Made by a program: the position numbers and the translations under genes. A stretch of DNA of 37,650 nucleotides, taken from the NCBI GenBank assembly GCA_024696825.1, contig JAILGL010000088.1, positions 1 to 37,650 on the forward strand. Reading direction: 5' to 3'. Below are positions 22,389 to 31,329 of the stretch, piece after piece; positions within the stretch are counted from its first letter, which is position 1, and each line of letters starts with the position of its first letter. Source of the stretch: Lachnospiraceae bacterium (GTDB lineage: Bacteria > Bacillota > Clostridia > Lachnospirales > Lachnospiraceae). The notes beneath the pieces were generated by a model that saw nothing but the letters and a program-made list of their open reading frames with translations, had not been told where the DNA came from and did no database searches.

Positions 22389-22637
22389 ATGATTAGTACA
22401 TTACATGGAATTTTACTTATCCTGTATATAATTGTATGTATATTTGTTAACGTTGTAGTGCTTATGCAGGAAGGTAAAGAGGCTGGTCTTACAGGTGCTA
22501 TCAGTGGAGCGGCAGAGTCTTACTGGGGAAAGAATAAGGCTCGTTCTATGGAAGGTGGTCTTGTATTAGCTACAAGAATATCTGGAGCACTTTTTATCAT
22601 AATTTCATTAGTTCTTAACTTAAATGTATTTAACTAA
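22389..22637 (+). CDS. secG: Preprotein translocase subunit SecG
   Basis: This 82-aa protein is the small auxiliary subunit of the SecYEG export channel. It has two membrane helices (about residues 5-25 and 58-78) joined by a loop with the family motif VVLMQEGKEAGLTGAISG and FLGR-like region replaced here by SYWGKNKARS. ATG 22389 is favoured by AATGGAGG 9-16 bases upstream; the in-frame ATG 22332 would add an unusual N-terminus encoded by the leader. It is a single-gene unit with its own promoter and terminator. Confidence 0.93.
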   Translation: MISTLHGILLILYIIVCIFVNVVVLMQEGKEAGLTGAISGAAESYWGKNKARSMEGGLVLATRISGALFIIISLVLNLNVFN

Positions 22638-22694
22638 TAAGATTTGATATTTAGTTTAAGAATTTGAAATTGGGATAATTTATATAAGATTAGC

Positions 22695-22733
22695 AAAAGT
22701 GCTACAGTTGGTTTCTTTCCGGTGGCACTTTTT
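22695..22733 (+). terminator. Terminator of secG
   Basis: AAAAGTGC (22695-22702) pairs with GCACTTTT (22725-22732), with a further T. The hairpin loop holds weak inner pairing. Confidence 0.85.
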
Positions 22734-22831
22734 GTGTTAAATATATCGCATTGTTCGTCGGATAATGCGTATACATATTATGGGGGATTATAAAATCCGT
22801 AAAATGATTTTATGAAAGGTTGGTGGTTTAG

Positions 22832-23074
22832 ATGGCACTTTTTGGAAGAAAAAAAGCAGTTGTTGAAAGAATGGATTTTCAGACATTCAAGGCAAAATAT
22901 AATAAGATAGCTCACGGAGCTGAAGTTATAATTGAAGAACCGTCTGATGAATATTATACTTTGGCAACCTTCAAGAAGGAGCTTGATGAAACTACGTATC
23001 GTTATGCCTGTAATGTGACTGGAGAGGTCCAGGAAGTTAATGGAATGCTTTCGGCTAAGTGTTACAAATTGTAA
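22832..23074 (+). CDS. 80-aa protein of unknown function
   Basis: I do not recognise this short, soluble protein. It begins MALFGRKKAVVERMDF, rich in basic residues, continues with an AEVIIEEPSDEYY segment (about residues 30-42) and ends with a Cys near the C-terminus (SAKCYKL) and another at residue 60. No signal peptide or membrane helix is visible. RBS GAAAGGTTGG precedes ATG 22832. It stands alone, with a terminator before it (secG) and one after it, so expression is independent. The codon usage looks like that of the neighbours, so it is likely a genuine native gene. Confidence 0.72.
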   Translation: MALFGRKKAVVERMDFQTFKAKYNKIAHGAEVIIEEPSDEYYTLATFKKELDETTYRYACNVTGEVQEVNGMLSAKCYKL

Positions 23075-23098
23075 TTTGTTACTAAAAGTGTATTTTTT

Positions 23099-23149
23099 AA
23101 TCTGTTGTTATCGGTTGTCTTTTGATTGCAGGTGACAACAGATTTTTTT
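23099..23149 (+). terminator. Terminator of the 80-aa gene
   Basis: AATCTGTTGT (23099-23108) pairs with ACAACAGATT (23135-23144), followed by a seven-T run. The loop is 26 bases and partly self-pairing. Confidence 0.88.
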
Positions 23150-23156
23150 GTTTACA

Positions 23157-23176
23157 GCGTGAGAACGTTCTCGCAT
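23157..23176. promoter_or_regulatory. LacI-family-like operator before the GH95 gene
   Basis: The perfect palindrome GAGAACGTTCTC (23161-23172) with outer G/C symmetry has the central CG and two-fold design of LacI/GalR-type operators and loosely resembles a CcpA site. A weak promoter (TTTACA at 23151-23156, CATAGA at 23174-23179) would overlap it, so binding would block transcription. No LacI-family gene is in the window. Confidence 0.6.
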
Positions 23177-23237
23177 AGACAAGACCTGAATAGATTTTAC
23201 GTTAATAGGAATAATAAAGAAATGGAGAGGGAAAAGT

Positions 23238-25709
23238 ATGAATAACAACAGACTTTGGTATAACAAGCCTGCTGGCGAATGGAAAGAAGGTTTACCTATC
23301 GGCACCGGAAGACTTGCTGCTATGATTCTTGGTGGTGCTCCAAAGGAGAGAATTGCCCTTAATCATGAATGGCTTTCTTCAGGTTATCATGTTGAACGTC
23401 ATAATGAAGATAAAACAGATTATCTTCCAAGGGTTAGAAAGCTTATTGAAGAAGAAAATTACGGTGAGGCCTCTTTACTTGCTAATGAAGCATGGGGAGG
23501 TGGCGGCGGAATAAGCGGAAAGCCTTCTTCAGAGGATCCATATAAGCCTTTTGGAGATTTATATATAGAATTAGATCATGGTAAGGTTGAGAATTATAAG
23601 AGAGAGCTTAATCTGGATGATGACCTTGTTACTATTAGCTATGATGCTGACGGTAAGAAATTCACCAGAAGATACCTTGCACACCTTGTTAAGGATATTC
23701 TCATTGTAAATATTAATGCAGGTGGAGAGACCTTCAGCGCTAATGCATATTTTACAAGAGTTGAAGAAGAGGGCGTGGAGGTTAAGACAGGAGTTGCTCC
23801 TATAGAAGACCTTGACCTTTTATTTGAAAGTGAAGGAATTGATTCCTCTAACATAGATATAGCACCAAATGGCGCATTTATCCGTATGGACGGTGAGTTT
23901 ACAGGAGGAGGCCTTAAGTTTACAGGTCTTTGCGTTGCCGACTGTAAGGAGGGACAGACTGCCATCCTTGGTGACAGACTTACCATTAGAGATACTAAGG
24001 AGCTTACCCTCTACATTAATATGGGTACAAGCTATAATAAAAAGGCTGCAAAGTTCCCTCGTTCTCCTATAGGAGAGTGTCTTACAACAGATGTTAAGTC
24101 AGGCGATATTGATGCTGTTATTGAGGAGAATATTAAAGAATACAGAGCTCATTATGGAAGACTTTCTCTGGACATTAAGGCTGAGAATAATGAATATGAG
24201 GCTCTTCCTACTGATGAGAGAATTATAGCCTATAGAAACTTTGTGAATAAAGAGGATAATCCTGCTATTAAGGCAGGGCTTATTGATGACACGGATAACA
24301 TCGATGGAAAGAGTGGCATAAAGCTTGATACAGATGATGTTACCATGCCGCTTCTCTATTTTAACTATGGAAGATATCTTTTAACTGCATCTTCAGCTAA
24401 TGGAGAGCTTCCAGCTAACCTTCAGGGTAAATGGAACGAAGATATCTATCCTGCATGGGATTGTGATTATCATAATGATATTAATATTCAGATGAACTAT
24501 TGGCCGGCTGAGGCAGGTCATCTTCAGGAATATATGAGTGCTTTCTTTACATACCTTGAGAAGCTTACAGAGTCCGGTAAAGAGGCTGCCATGAAGCTTT
24601 TCGGTTGTAGGGGCGTATGGATTCCACTTTGTTCTGATGCCTGGGGACAGGCTACTCCTGAAACCTATGGATGGAGTGTATGGTGTTCAGTGGCTGCCTG
24701 GTTTGCTGAGCATGTATGGTGGCATTATGAATACAGTCAGGACATTGAATTCCTTAAAAATGAAGGTTATCCATTCTTAAAGGAGGTTGCTTCATTTTAT
24801 GAGGATTTCCTTGTAAAGGATGCAGATGGAGTTTATCAGATAGTGCCTTCACAGTCACCTGAGAATCATTTTGAAGGCGGCGGTGAGATGCCTGTTACTA
24901 TTTGTAAATCTTCAGCAGTAGATATAGAGCTTGCAGATGAAGCCTTAGAGCATGCCATTATGGCAGCTAAGGAGCTTAATGTGGATGAAGAGCTTACTCA
25001 TGTCTGGGCTGAGCTTAGAGAGAATCTTCCTAAGCTTCAGATAGGCTCTAAGGGACAGCTCCTTGAGTGGAATAAGGAGTTTACAGAGTCTGAACCTCAT
25101 CACAGACACATTTCACATCTCATCGGTTTATATCCGGGAGACAGAATTGACAGATATAAGACACCTGAGCTTTTTGAGGCGGCAGCTAAGTCTCTTGATT
25201 TAAGACTTAAGGCAGGTGGCGGTTATACAGGCTGGAGCCGTGCATGGACTGCCTGTGTATTTGCCCGTATGGGTAATGGAACAGATGCCTGGGAGCATCT
25301 TCGTTCACTTATCGGTGATTACGCAACAGAGAGTCTTCTTGACCTCCATCCACCAAGAATTTTCCAGATTGATGGTAACCTTGGAGGTACAGCAGCAATG
25401 CTTGAGATGATTCTTCAGAGTTATTACGGAATTATAGATATTCTTCCTGCACTTCCACCTCTTTGGAAGGAAGGATGCATAAGTGGTATAAGAGCAAGAG
25501 GTGGCTATACCATGGACATAGCCTGGGCTGACTCAAAGCTTACAGAGGCTTCTTTAGTAAGTATTAAGGACAGACAGTGTAGTATAAGAGTTAAGGATAA
25601 TCCTTATAAGATTACAGATGATAATGGCGCTGAGGTTGAAAATTTTGTAAAAGATGGTATACAAATGTTTGACTGTAAGGCTGGAATAAAGTATCATATT
25701 AAGGGTTAA
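23238..25709 (+). CDS. GH95 alpha-L-fucosidase-type glycoside hydrolase
   Basis: This 823-aa enzyme should cleave terminal alpha-1,2-linked fucose (or a related sugar) by inversion. It shows the GH95 layout: an N-terminal beta domain (LWYNKPAGEWKEGLPIGTGRL, about residues 6-26), a linker, and an (alpha/alpha)6 catalytic domain with DYHNDINIQMNYWP (N416 candidate), SPENHF (E542 candidate acid) and QIDGNLGGTA (D712 candidate). By recall these match AfcA catalytic residues. No signal peptide is present, so the substrate must be imported. GGAGAGGGAA precedes ATG 23238. No transporter or other fucose gene is nearby, and pyrH begins 70 bases after the stop with no visible terminator. Some GH95 members act on galactose or related residues, so specificity is open. 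Confidence 0.92.
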   Translation: MNNNRLWYNKPAGEWKEGLPIGTGRLAAMILGGAPKERIALNHEWLSSGYHVERHNEDKTDYLPRVRKLIEEENYGEASLLANEAWGGGGGISGKPSSEDPYKPFGDLYIELDHGKVENYKRELNLDDDLVTISYDADGKKFTRRYLAHLVKDILIVNINAGGETFSANAYFTRVEEEGVEVKTGVAPIEDLDLLFESEGIDSSNIDIAPNGAFIRMDGEFTGGGLKFTGLCVADCKEGQTAILGDRLTIRDTKELTLYINMGTSYNKKAAKFPRSPIGECLTTDVKSGDIDAVIEENIKEYRAHYGRLSLDIKAENNEYEALPTDERIIAYRNFVNKEDNPAIKAGLIDDTDNIDGKSGIKLDTDDVTMPLLYFNYGRYLLTASSANGELPANLQGKWNEDIYPAWDCDYHNDINIQMNYWPAEAGHLQEYMSAFFTYLEKLTESGKEAAMKLFGCRGVWIPLCSDAWGQATPETYGWSVWCSVAAWFAEHVWWHYEYSQDIEFLKNEGYPFLKEVASFYEDFLVKDADGVYQIVPSQSPENHFEGGGEMPVTICKSSAVDIELADEALEHAIMAAKELNVDEELTHVWAELRENLPKLQIGSKGQLLEWNKEFTESEPHHRHISHLIGLYPGDRIDRYKTPELFEAAAKSLDLRLKAGGGYTGWSRAWTACVFARMGNGTDAWEHLRSLIGDYATESLLDLHPPRIFQIDGNLGGTAAMLEMILQSYYGIIDILPALPPLWKEGCISGIRARGGYTMDIAWADSKLTEASLVSIKDRQCSIRVKDNPYKITDDNGAEVENFVKDGIQMFDCKAGIKYHIKG

Positions 25710-25779
25710 TTTAATATAACTAATGCGTCGATGATTAATGCGGCCATAACTAATATGATGAAAGGAAGAGTAAGGTAAG

Positions 25780-26484
25780 ATGTTAAAGTATAAGAGAATT
25801 ATGCTTAAGCTTAGCGGAGAGGCTCTTGCTGGTGATAAGCATACCGGTTTTGATGAGGAGACATGTATCAATGTTTCACGTCAGGTTAAGAAGCTTGTAG
25901 ATGAAGGAGTTCAGGTTGCTGTTGTTACAGGCGGCGGTAACTTCTGGAGAGGTCGTACCAGTAATAACATTGACAGAACCAAGGCTGATCAGATAGGTAT
26001 GCTTGCTACAGTTATGAACTGTATCTATGTATCAGAGATATTTAGAAGCCAGGGTCTTGAGACTAATATTTATACTCCATTTACCTGTGGTGCTTTTACA
26101 GAGCTTTTCTCAAAGGACAGCGCTGTTAAGAGTCTTAATGAGGGTAAGGTAGTATTTTTCGCAGGTGGAACAGGTCATCCTTATTTTTCAACAGATACAT
26201 CTACAGTACTTCGTGCTATAGAAATAGAGGCAGATGTTATTCTTTCAGGAAAGAGTATTGACGGAGTTTATGATTCAGATCCTAAGCTTAATCCTGATGC
26301 TAAGAAGTTTGATGAGATTGACATTAATGAGGTAATTAATAATCGTCTCGGAGTTGTGGATACAGCATCAGCAGTGCTTTGTATGGAGAATCACATGCCG
26401 ATGATGATATTCGGACTTAACGAGGAGAATTCCATTGTTAATACAGCTCTTGGTAATACCAAGGGAACCTTAATAAAGGCATAA
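25780..26484 (+). CDS. pyrH: UMP kinase
   Basis: This 234-aa amino-acid-kinase-fold enzyme phosphorylates UMP to UDP in pyrimidine nucleotide synthesis. The ATP-binding start YKRIMLKLSGEAL (residues 4-16) and VVTGGGNFWRGR (around 47-58) are intact, and FFAGGTGHPYFSTDT marks the UMP site. GGAAGAGTAAGG lies before ATG 25780. It opens the conserved cluster with frr, uppS, cdsA, dxr, rseP and ispG. No promoter was recognised in the 70-base gap after the GH95 gene, where ATAACTAAT occurs twice. Confidence 0.97.
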   Translation: MLKYKRIMLKLSGEALAGDKHTGFDEETCINVSRQVKKLVDEGVQVAVVTGGGNFWRGRTSNNIDRTKADQIGMLATVMNCIYVSEIFRSQGLETNIYTPFTCGAFTELFSKDSAVKSLNEGKVVFFAGGTGHPYFSTDTSTVLRAIEIEADVILSGKSIDGVYDSDPKLNPDAKKFDEIDINEVINNRLGVVDTASAVLCMENHMPMMIFGLNEENSIVNTALGNTKGTLIKA

Positions 26485-26499
26485 AAAAGGAGGAAAATT

Positions 26500-27054
26500 A
26501 TGAGTTCACAGTTAGCAGAATTTGAAGAGAAAATGCAGAAGGCAATTGACAGTCTTCAGAATGAGTTTTCTACTATTAGAGCGGGTCGTGCAAACCCACA
26601 TGTTCTTGATAAGATTAAAGTTGATTATTATGGACAGCCAACAGGCTTACAGTCTGTAGCAAATGTTAGTGTTTCAGAGGCTAGAACTCTTGTGATTCAG
26701 CCTTGGGAGCCATCCTTAGTAAAGGATATAGAGAAGGCAATCCTTGTATCTGATTTAGGTATTACTCCTAATAATGATGGAAAGATTATTCGTCTTACCT
26801 TCCCAGAGCTTACTACTGAAAGACGTAAGGAGCTTGCTAAGGATATTAAGAAATATGGCGAGGATGCTAAGGTTGCTGTTAGAAATGTTAGACGTGATGC
26901 TAACGATAAGATGAAGAAGCAGCACAAGGCTAATGAAATATCTGAGGATGAGTTAAATAATGTTCAGGATGATATTCAGAAGCTTACTGACAAGTTTATT
27001 GCAGAAATTGACAAGGCTGTAGCTGAGAAGTCAGATGAAATTATGACTATCTAA
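26500..27054 (+). CDS. frr: Ribosome recycling factor
   Basis: This 184-aa protein splits post-termination ribosomes together with EF-G. The length and content are typical: helix-bundle start FEEKMQKAIDSLQNEF, then TIRAGRANPHVLDKIKVDYYG (about residues 25-45), and a KDIKKYGEDAKVAVRNVRRDAND segment. It follows pyrH by 15 bases, behind AAAAAGGAGGAAAA, as in most Firmicutes. Confidence 0.98.
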   Translation: MSSQLAEFEEKMQKAIDSLQNEFSTIRAGRANPHVLDKIKVDYYGQPTGLQSVANVSVSEARTLVIQPWEPSLVKDIEKAILVSDLGITPNNDGKIIRLTFPELTTERRKELAKDIKKYGEDAKVAVRNVRRDANDKMKKQHKANEISEDELNNVQDDIQKLTDKFIAEIDKAVAEKSDEIMTI

Positions 27055-27074
27055 TATAGCCCGAAAGGATATAT

Positions 27075-27788
27075 ATGTCAGATAATGAATTGAAGATACC
27101 AACTCATGTTGCCATTATTTTAGATGGTAACGGACGTTGGGCTAAAAAGAGATTTCTTCCACGTAATGCAGGACATGCAGCAGGCAGTAAAAATGTAGAG
27201 AAGATATGTGAGGCGGCATGGAATATGGGTATTTCCTATGTTACCATGTATGCATTTTCTACAGAAAACTGGAACAGACCTAAGGACGAGGTGGATGCTC
27301 TTATGAAGCTTCTTAGAAGCTATCTCTCAGACTGTATTAAAACCAGCAAGAAAAATAATATGCAGGTTAGAGTTATAGGAGACAGAACGAAGCTTGATAA
27401 GGATATTCAGGATAGAATCGAAGAGTTGGAGAGAGTTTCAGCCGAGAATACAGGTCTTCATTTTCAGGTTGCCCTTAACTATGGTGGAAGAGATGAGATT
27501 ACAAGAGCCGTTAAGGATATAGCTTATAAGGTTAAGGAAGGTAGTCTTAATCCTGAGGATATAGATGAGGGGGTTATTACAGAAAGCCTTGATACTAAGG
27601 ATATTCCTGATCCGGACCTTATGATTAGAACCAGTGGAGAGCAGAGACTTTCCAATTATCTTTTATGGCAGCTTGCCTATGCAGAGTTTTATTTTACTGA
27701 TGTGCTTTGGCCTGATTTTAACAAGGATGAGCTTGTTAAGGCGGTAGAGTTTTACAGTAAAAGAGACAGACGTTTTGGCGGTGTTTAA
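27075..27788 (+). CDS. uppS: Undecaprenyl diphosphate synthase
   Basis: This 237-aa cis-prenyltransferase builds the C55 lipid carrier for peptidoglycan and other wall glycans from farnesyl and isopentenyl diphosphate. HVAIILDGNGRWAKKR (about residues 11-26) carries the catalytic Asp and P-loop-like binding site; AFSTENWNRP (about 64-73), RTSGEQRLSNYLLW (about 190-203) and the FYFTDVLWPDF segment are all family hallmarks. RBS CGAAAGGA precedes ATG 27075, 20 bases after frr. Its lipid product is used by the PBP at 32483 and probably by the GT2 at 2018. Confidence 0.97.
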   Translation: MSDNELKIPTHVAIILDGNGRWAKKRFLPRNAGHAAGSKNVEKICEAAWNMGISYVTMYAFSTENWNRPKDEVDALMKLLRSYLSDCIKTSKKNNMQVRVIGDRTKLDKDIQDRIEELERVSAENTGLHFQVALNYGGRDEITRAVKDIAYKVKEGSLNPEDIDEGVITESLDTKDIPDPDLMIRTSGEQRLSNYLLWQLAYAEFYFTDVLWPDFNKDELVKAVEFYSKRDRRFGGV

Positions 27789-27834
27789 TTTGAGTTTAGT
27801 TTAGCTTTATTTAGAGAAGAGGTTATAGTTTATT

Positions 27835-28668
27835 ATGTTTAAGACCAGATTACTTAGTGGTATAGTTTTAATGGCAGTTATAATATTTTTCATGGTTTAC
27901 GGTTCATATCCCTTATTTGTATTTATAACAGCTATTTCCCTTATAGGTTTATTTGAGCTTTATAGAACTGTGAAGATGGAAAAATCAGTTCCAGCCATAC
28001 TTTGTTATATCACAAGTATAGCCCTTGATATTTTTATTTTAGATGGTTATTACTATATGGCAGCAATTGCAGGTATCGCTGTATTTTTACTTGTTATGGC
28101 CTGCTATGTATTTGGTTTTCCAAAGTATAAGTCAGATCAGATAAGCATGCTTTTATTTGGTCTTATGTATGTTACCGTATGTCTTTCATGCGTATTTAAG
28201 GTACGTTTCATGCAGAACGGTATAGTAAATGTATGGCTTATATTTATCTGTGCATGGGGCTCAGATACTTGTGCTTACTGTGTTGGAAGACTTATAGGTA
28301 AGACTCATCTTCCTGGTAACTTACACGAGCTCAGTCCTAAGAAGACTGTTGCAGGCTGTGTGGGTGGTGTAGTTGGAGCCGCTTTAATCGGTGGTATTTA
28401 TGCAGCTATTATGTATAAGGATAAGAATATGATTTGGGTATTTATCTTTATCTGTGCAGTTGGTGCAGTTATCGGTCAGATTGGCGATTTGGCAGCTTCT
28501 GCTATTAAGCGTAATAATAACATTAAGGACTATAGCAATCTGATTCCGGGTCATGGTGGAATCTTAGACAGATTTGACAGTATTATATTTACTGCCCCTA
28601 TTGTCTTTACACTTTTACTTTTGACCTATGGAAAATACCATACACTCTTTATGTGTTTGGACATATAA
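27835..28668 (+). CDS. cdsA: Phosphatidate cytidylyltransferase
   Basis: This 277-aa membrane enzyme makes CDP-diacylglycerol from CTP and phosphatidic acid, the branch point of phospholipid synthesis. About eight membrane helices are visible. The C-terminal signature SAIKRNNNIKDYSNLIPGHG followed by GILDRFD (about residues 222-248) is intact with its conserved Lys-Asp and His. AGAAGAGG lies before ATG 27835. It is 46 bases after uppS. Confidence 0.97.
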   Translation: MFKTRLLSGIVLMAVIIFFMVYGSYPLFVFITAISLIGLFELYRTVKMEKSVPAILCYITSIALDIFILDGYYYMAAIAGIAVFLLVMACYVFGFPKYKSDQISMLLFGLMYVTVCLSCVFKVRFMQNGIVNVWLIFICAWGSDTCAYCVGRLIGKTHLPGNLHELSPKKTVAGCVGGVVGAALIGGIYAAIMYKDKNMIWVFIFICAVGAVIGQIGDLAASAIKRNNNIKDYSNLIPGHGGILDRFDSIIFTAPIVFTLLLLTYGKYHTLFMCLDI

Positions 28669-28693
28669 TAAAAGATTCAAGCTTTAAATTAAC

Positions 28694-28724
28694 ATATCCC
28701 TACAAATATGATTTGTAGGGATAT
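28694..28724 (+). other. Perfect 14-bp hairpin between cdsA and dxr
   Basis: ATATCCCTACAAAT (28694-28707) pairs with ATTTGTAGGGATAT (28711-28724), loop ATG. The following TCTAATG is not a T-tract, so it is at most a weak terminator. It splits an otherwise continuous operon and may limit or process downstream transcript. Confidence 0.7.
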
Positions 28725-28758
28725 TCTAATGAATTGACAAATGTATTTGGAGGCTTAT

Positions 28759-29907
28759 ATGAAAAATATATCCATACTTGGTTCTACAGGTTCCATAGGA
28801 ACCCAGACCTTAGAGGTTGTTAGAAATAATGAGGATATGAGGGTGGTAGCGCTTTCAGCGGGAAGTAATATCGATTTAATTGAAAAACAGATTTTGGAAT
28901 TTGAGCCGGAAGTAGCCTGTATTAACGGTAAGGATAAGGCTTTAGAGCTTAAGAAAAGACTTGAAGGGGCTTCTGTTAAGACTGAGATAGTAGAGGGGAT
29001 GGAAGGCCTTATAGAGGTGGCTACAGTTGAGTCAGCTAATATAGTTGTGGCGGCTATAGTTGGAATGATTGGAATCCGTCCTGTAATTCATGCCATAGAG
29101 GCAGGTAAGGATATAGCCTTTGCCAATAAGGAAACCCTTGTTACTGCAGGTCATATAATTATGCCTCTTGTAAAAAAGAAACAGGTGCATTTTCTTCCTG
29201 TGGACAGCGAGCATTCTGCTATTTTCCAGTGCTTGCAGGGAAGAAGTGAAGGGGCAGTGGAGAAGATTCTTATTACTGCTTCAGGGGGTCCTTTTAGAAA
29301 TTATGACCCTGAGGATTTAAAGCGTGTTACCATAGAGGATGCTCTTAATCATCCTAACTGGTCTATGGGAAGAAAGATCACCACAGACTCTGCAACCCTT
29401 GTTAATAAGGGGCTTGAGGTTATAGAAGCTAAGTGGCTTTTTAATGTGGATTATGACGATATAGAGGTGGTAGTTCAGCCTCAGAGTATTATTCACTCCA
29501 TGGTTCGTTTTAAGGATGGTGCGGTTATAGCTCAGCTTGGAACTCCTGATATGAAGCTTCCTATTCAGTACGCTCTAACCTATCCTGAGAGGCGTTATCT
29601 TCCGGGAGAAAGGCTTGATTTTAAGAAAATTTCAGAAATTAAATTTGAGGATGTGAGAAGGGATGTATTCCCGGCTCTTGATATGGCTATAGCTGCAGGA
29701 AAGGCTGGAGGCACTATGCCTACGGTATTTAATGCCGCTAATGAAGCTGCTGTAAGCTTGTTTTTAGATAATAAAATAAGCTTTACAAGTATTGTAGATG
29801 CGATTGACAAATGCATGAAAACGCATATAATTAAAGAAAACCCATCTTTAGATGAGGTTTTAGAGGTTGAAAAGGAAGTAAGAACAAAGGTTTTAGAACT
29901 TTTTTAG
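28759..29907 (+). CDS. dxr: 1-deoxy-D-xylulose 5-phosphate reductoisomerase
   Basis: This 382-aa enzyme makes MEP from DXP with NADPH and a metal ion, the committed step of non-mevalonate isoprenoid synthesis. The NADPH motif GSTGSIGTQTLEVV (about residues 7-20), ANKETLVTAG, SEHSAIFQ and the substrate loop PNWSMGRKITTDSATLVNKG are intact. I chose ATG 28759, placed 7 bases after TTTGGAGG, over ATG 28741 which would overlap that site. It follows the hairpin at 28694 and is followed by rseP after 55 bases. Confidence 0.97.
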   Translation: MKNISILGSTGSIGTQTLEVVRNNEDMRVVALSAGSNIDLIEKQILEFEPEVACINGKDKALELKKRLEGASVKTEIVEGMEGLIEVATVESANIVVAAIVGMIGIRPVIHAIEAGKDIAFANKETLVTAGHIIMPLVKKKQVHFLPVDSEHSAIFQCLQGRSEGAVEKILITASGGPFRNYDPEDLKRVTIEDALNHPNWSMGRKITTDSATLVNKGLEVIEAKWLFNVDYDDIEVVVQPQSIIHSMVRFKDGAVIAQLGTPDMKLPIQYALTYPERRYLPGERLDFKKISEIKFEDVRRDVFPALDMAIAAGKAGGTMPTVFNAANEAAVSLFLDNKISFTSIVDAIDKCMKTHIIKENPSLDEVLEVEKEVRTKVLELF

Positions 29908-29962
29908 GATGATAAAATAGCATATAATGAAATAAAGGTTTAGGAAGGAATTAGTAACATTT

Positions 29963-31312
29963 ATGAATATTTTAATAGCATTGATTATATTTTCTGTAAT
30001 CGTTTTATTTCATGAGTTTGGGCATTTCTTATTTGCCAAGCTTAATGGAATAGGAGTTATAGAGTTTTCTCTTGGAATGGGTCCAAGAATTATTACCTAT
30101 GCAAAGGTGAATGGGAAGAGTAAGCTTATATTCTTCTGTTCCTCTAAGAGATTTGAGGAAGAAAAATGGGAAGAGGTAACTAAGTATTCCTGGAAGATTC
30201 TTCCACTTGGTGGATCTTGTGCCATGGTTGGTGAGGATACAGATTCTGATGCTCCGAATGCATTTAATAAAAAGGGTGTTTGGGCAAGATTTCAGGTGGT
30301 ATTTGCAGGTCCATTTTTCAATCTTATTTTAGCATTTATTTTCTCAATAATTATTATATTTAATACAGGTGTTGATCTTCCAAAGGTTGCCTATGTGGTA
30401 GAGAACCAGCCTGCTTATAATGCGGGTATTAAAGAGGGTGACTTAATTAAGAAGATTAATAAAACCAATATTCATATAGGTAGAGAGGTTTCAACTTATT
30501 TCTCCATTAACAATGTAGGGGACTCAGTAGATGTAGTAGTGGAGAGAGATGGAAAGCTTAAGACCTTCGAGGTTGATCCTAATTATGAGAGATATGTCTT
30601 CGGTATTAATTATACGGATTCTGAAACCTCACCTGCTAAGATTTCACAGGTGGTTGAGGGAAGTGCCGCTGATAAGGCAGGCATAAAGGATGGCGATATA
30701 GTTAAGAGTATTAATGATATAGAGGTTAAGTCCGGAAGCGGCATAAGAGAGACCCTGGATAAGATTAATTCTCAGGGTGAAGAGACTACCTTTGTGGTGG
30801 AGAGAAATGGTAAAGAAAAGACCTTAGAGGTTACTCCTAAAAAGGAGAAGTCTAAGACCTTAGGTTTACTTGCTACCTCTAATACAAAGGTTGGTATTCT
30901 TAAAAACATTGGTTACAGTGCCTATGAGGTTAAGTACTGGGTTGTAACCACTGTTGGAAGTTTAAAACAGCTTATTATGGGTAAGGTTTCCCTTAATGAT
31001 ATGTCAGGCCCTGTGGGTATAGTTGACATGGTTGGTGATTCAGTAGAGGAAAGTAAGAGTTATGGAATTAAGACAGTCTTACTTAACATTTTATATATGG
31101 CAGTACTTTTAAGTGCCAACTTAGGTGTTATGAATCTCCTTCCAATTCCGGCTCTTGACGGTGGAAGACTTGTATTTATCATTATCGAGGCTATTCGTAG
31201 AAAACCTATAGACCCTGATAAGGAGGGCTATGTTCACTTTGGTGGATTTGTGGCTCTTATGATACTTATGGTTGTTATTATGTTTAATGATATTATGAAA
31301 ATTATAAGATAG
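29963..31312 (+). CDS. rseP: Site-2 protease RseP
   Basis: This 449-aa intramembrane zinc metalloprotease releases anti-sigma factors and clears signal peptides within the membrane. The zinc site HEFGH is at residues 17-21 in the first membrane helix, and the second site NLLPIPALDGGR lies near 395-406. Two PDZ-like domains are visible between (about residues 140-205 and 215-300), whereas many Gram-positive homologues carry one. AAGGAA lies 12-17 bases before ATG 29963. Its place between dxr and ispG is conserved in Clostridia. Confidence 0.96.
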   Translation: MNILIALIIFSVIVLFHEFGHFLFAKLNGIGVIEFSLGMGPRIITYAKVNGKSKLIFFCSSKRFEEEKWEEVTKYSWKILPLGGSCAMVGEDTDSDAPNAFNKKGVWARFQVVFAGPFFNLILAFIFSIIIIFNTGVDLPKVAYVVENQPAYNAGIKEGDLIKKINKTNIHIGREVSTYFSINNVGDSVDVVVERDGKLKTFEVDPNYERYVFGINYTDSETSPAKISQVVEGSAADKAGIKDGDIVKSINDIEVKSGSGIRETLDKINSQGEETTFVVERNGKEKTLEVTPKKEKSKTLGLLATSNTKVGILKNIGYSAYEVKYWVVTTVGSLKQLIMGKVSLNDMSGPVGIVDMVGDSVEESKSYGIKTVLLNILYMAVLLSANLGVMNLLPIPALDGGRLVFIIIEAIRRKPIDPDKEGYVHFGGFVALMILMVVIMFNDIMKIIR

Positions 31313-31329
31313 TTTGATTGGAGATTGCT

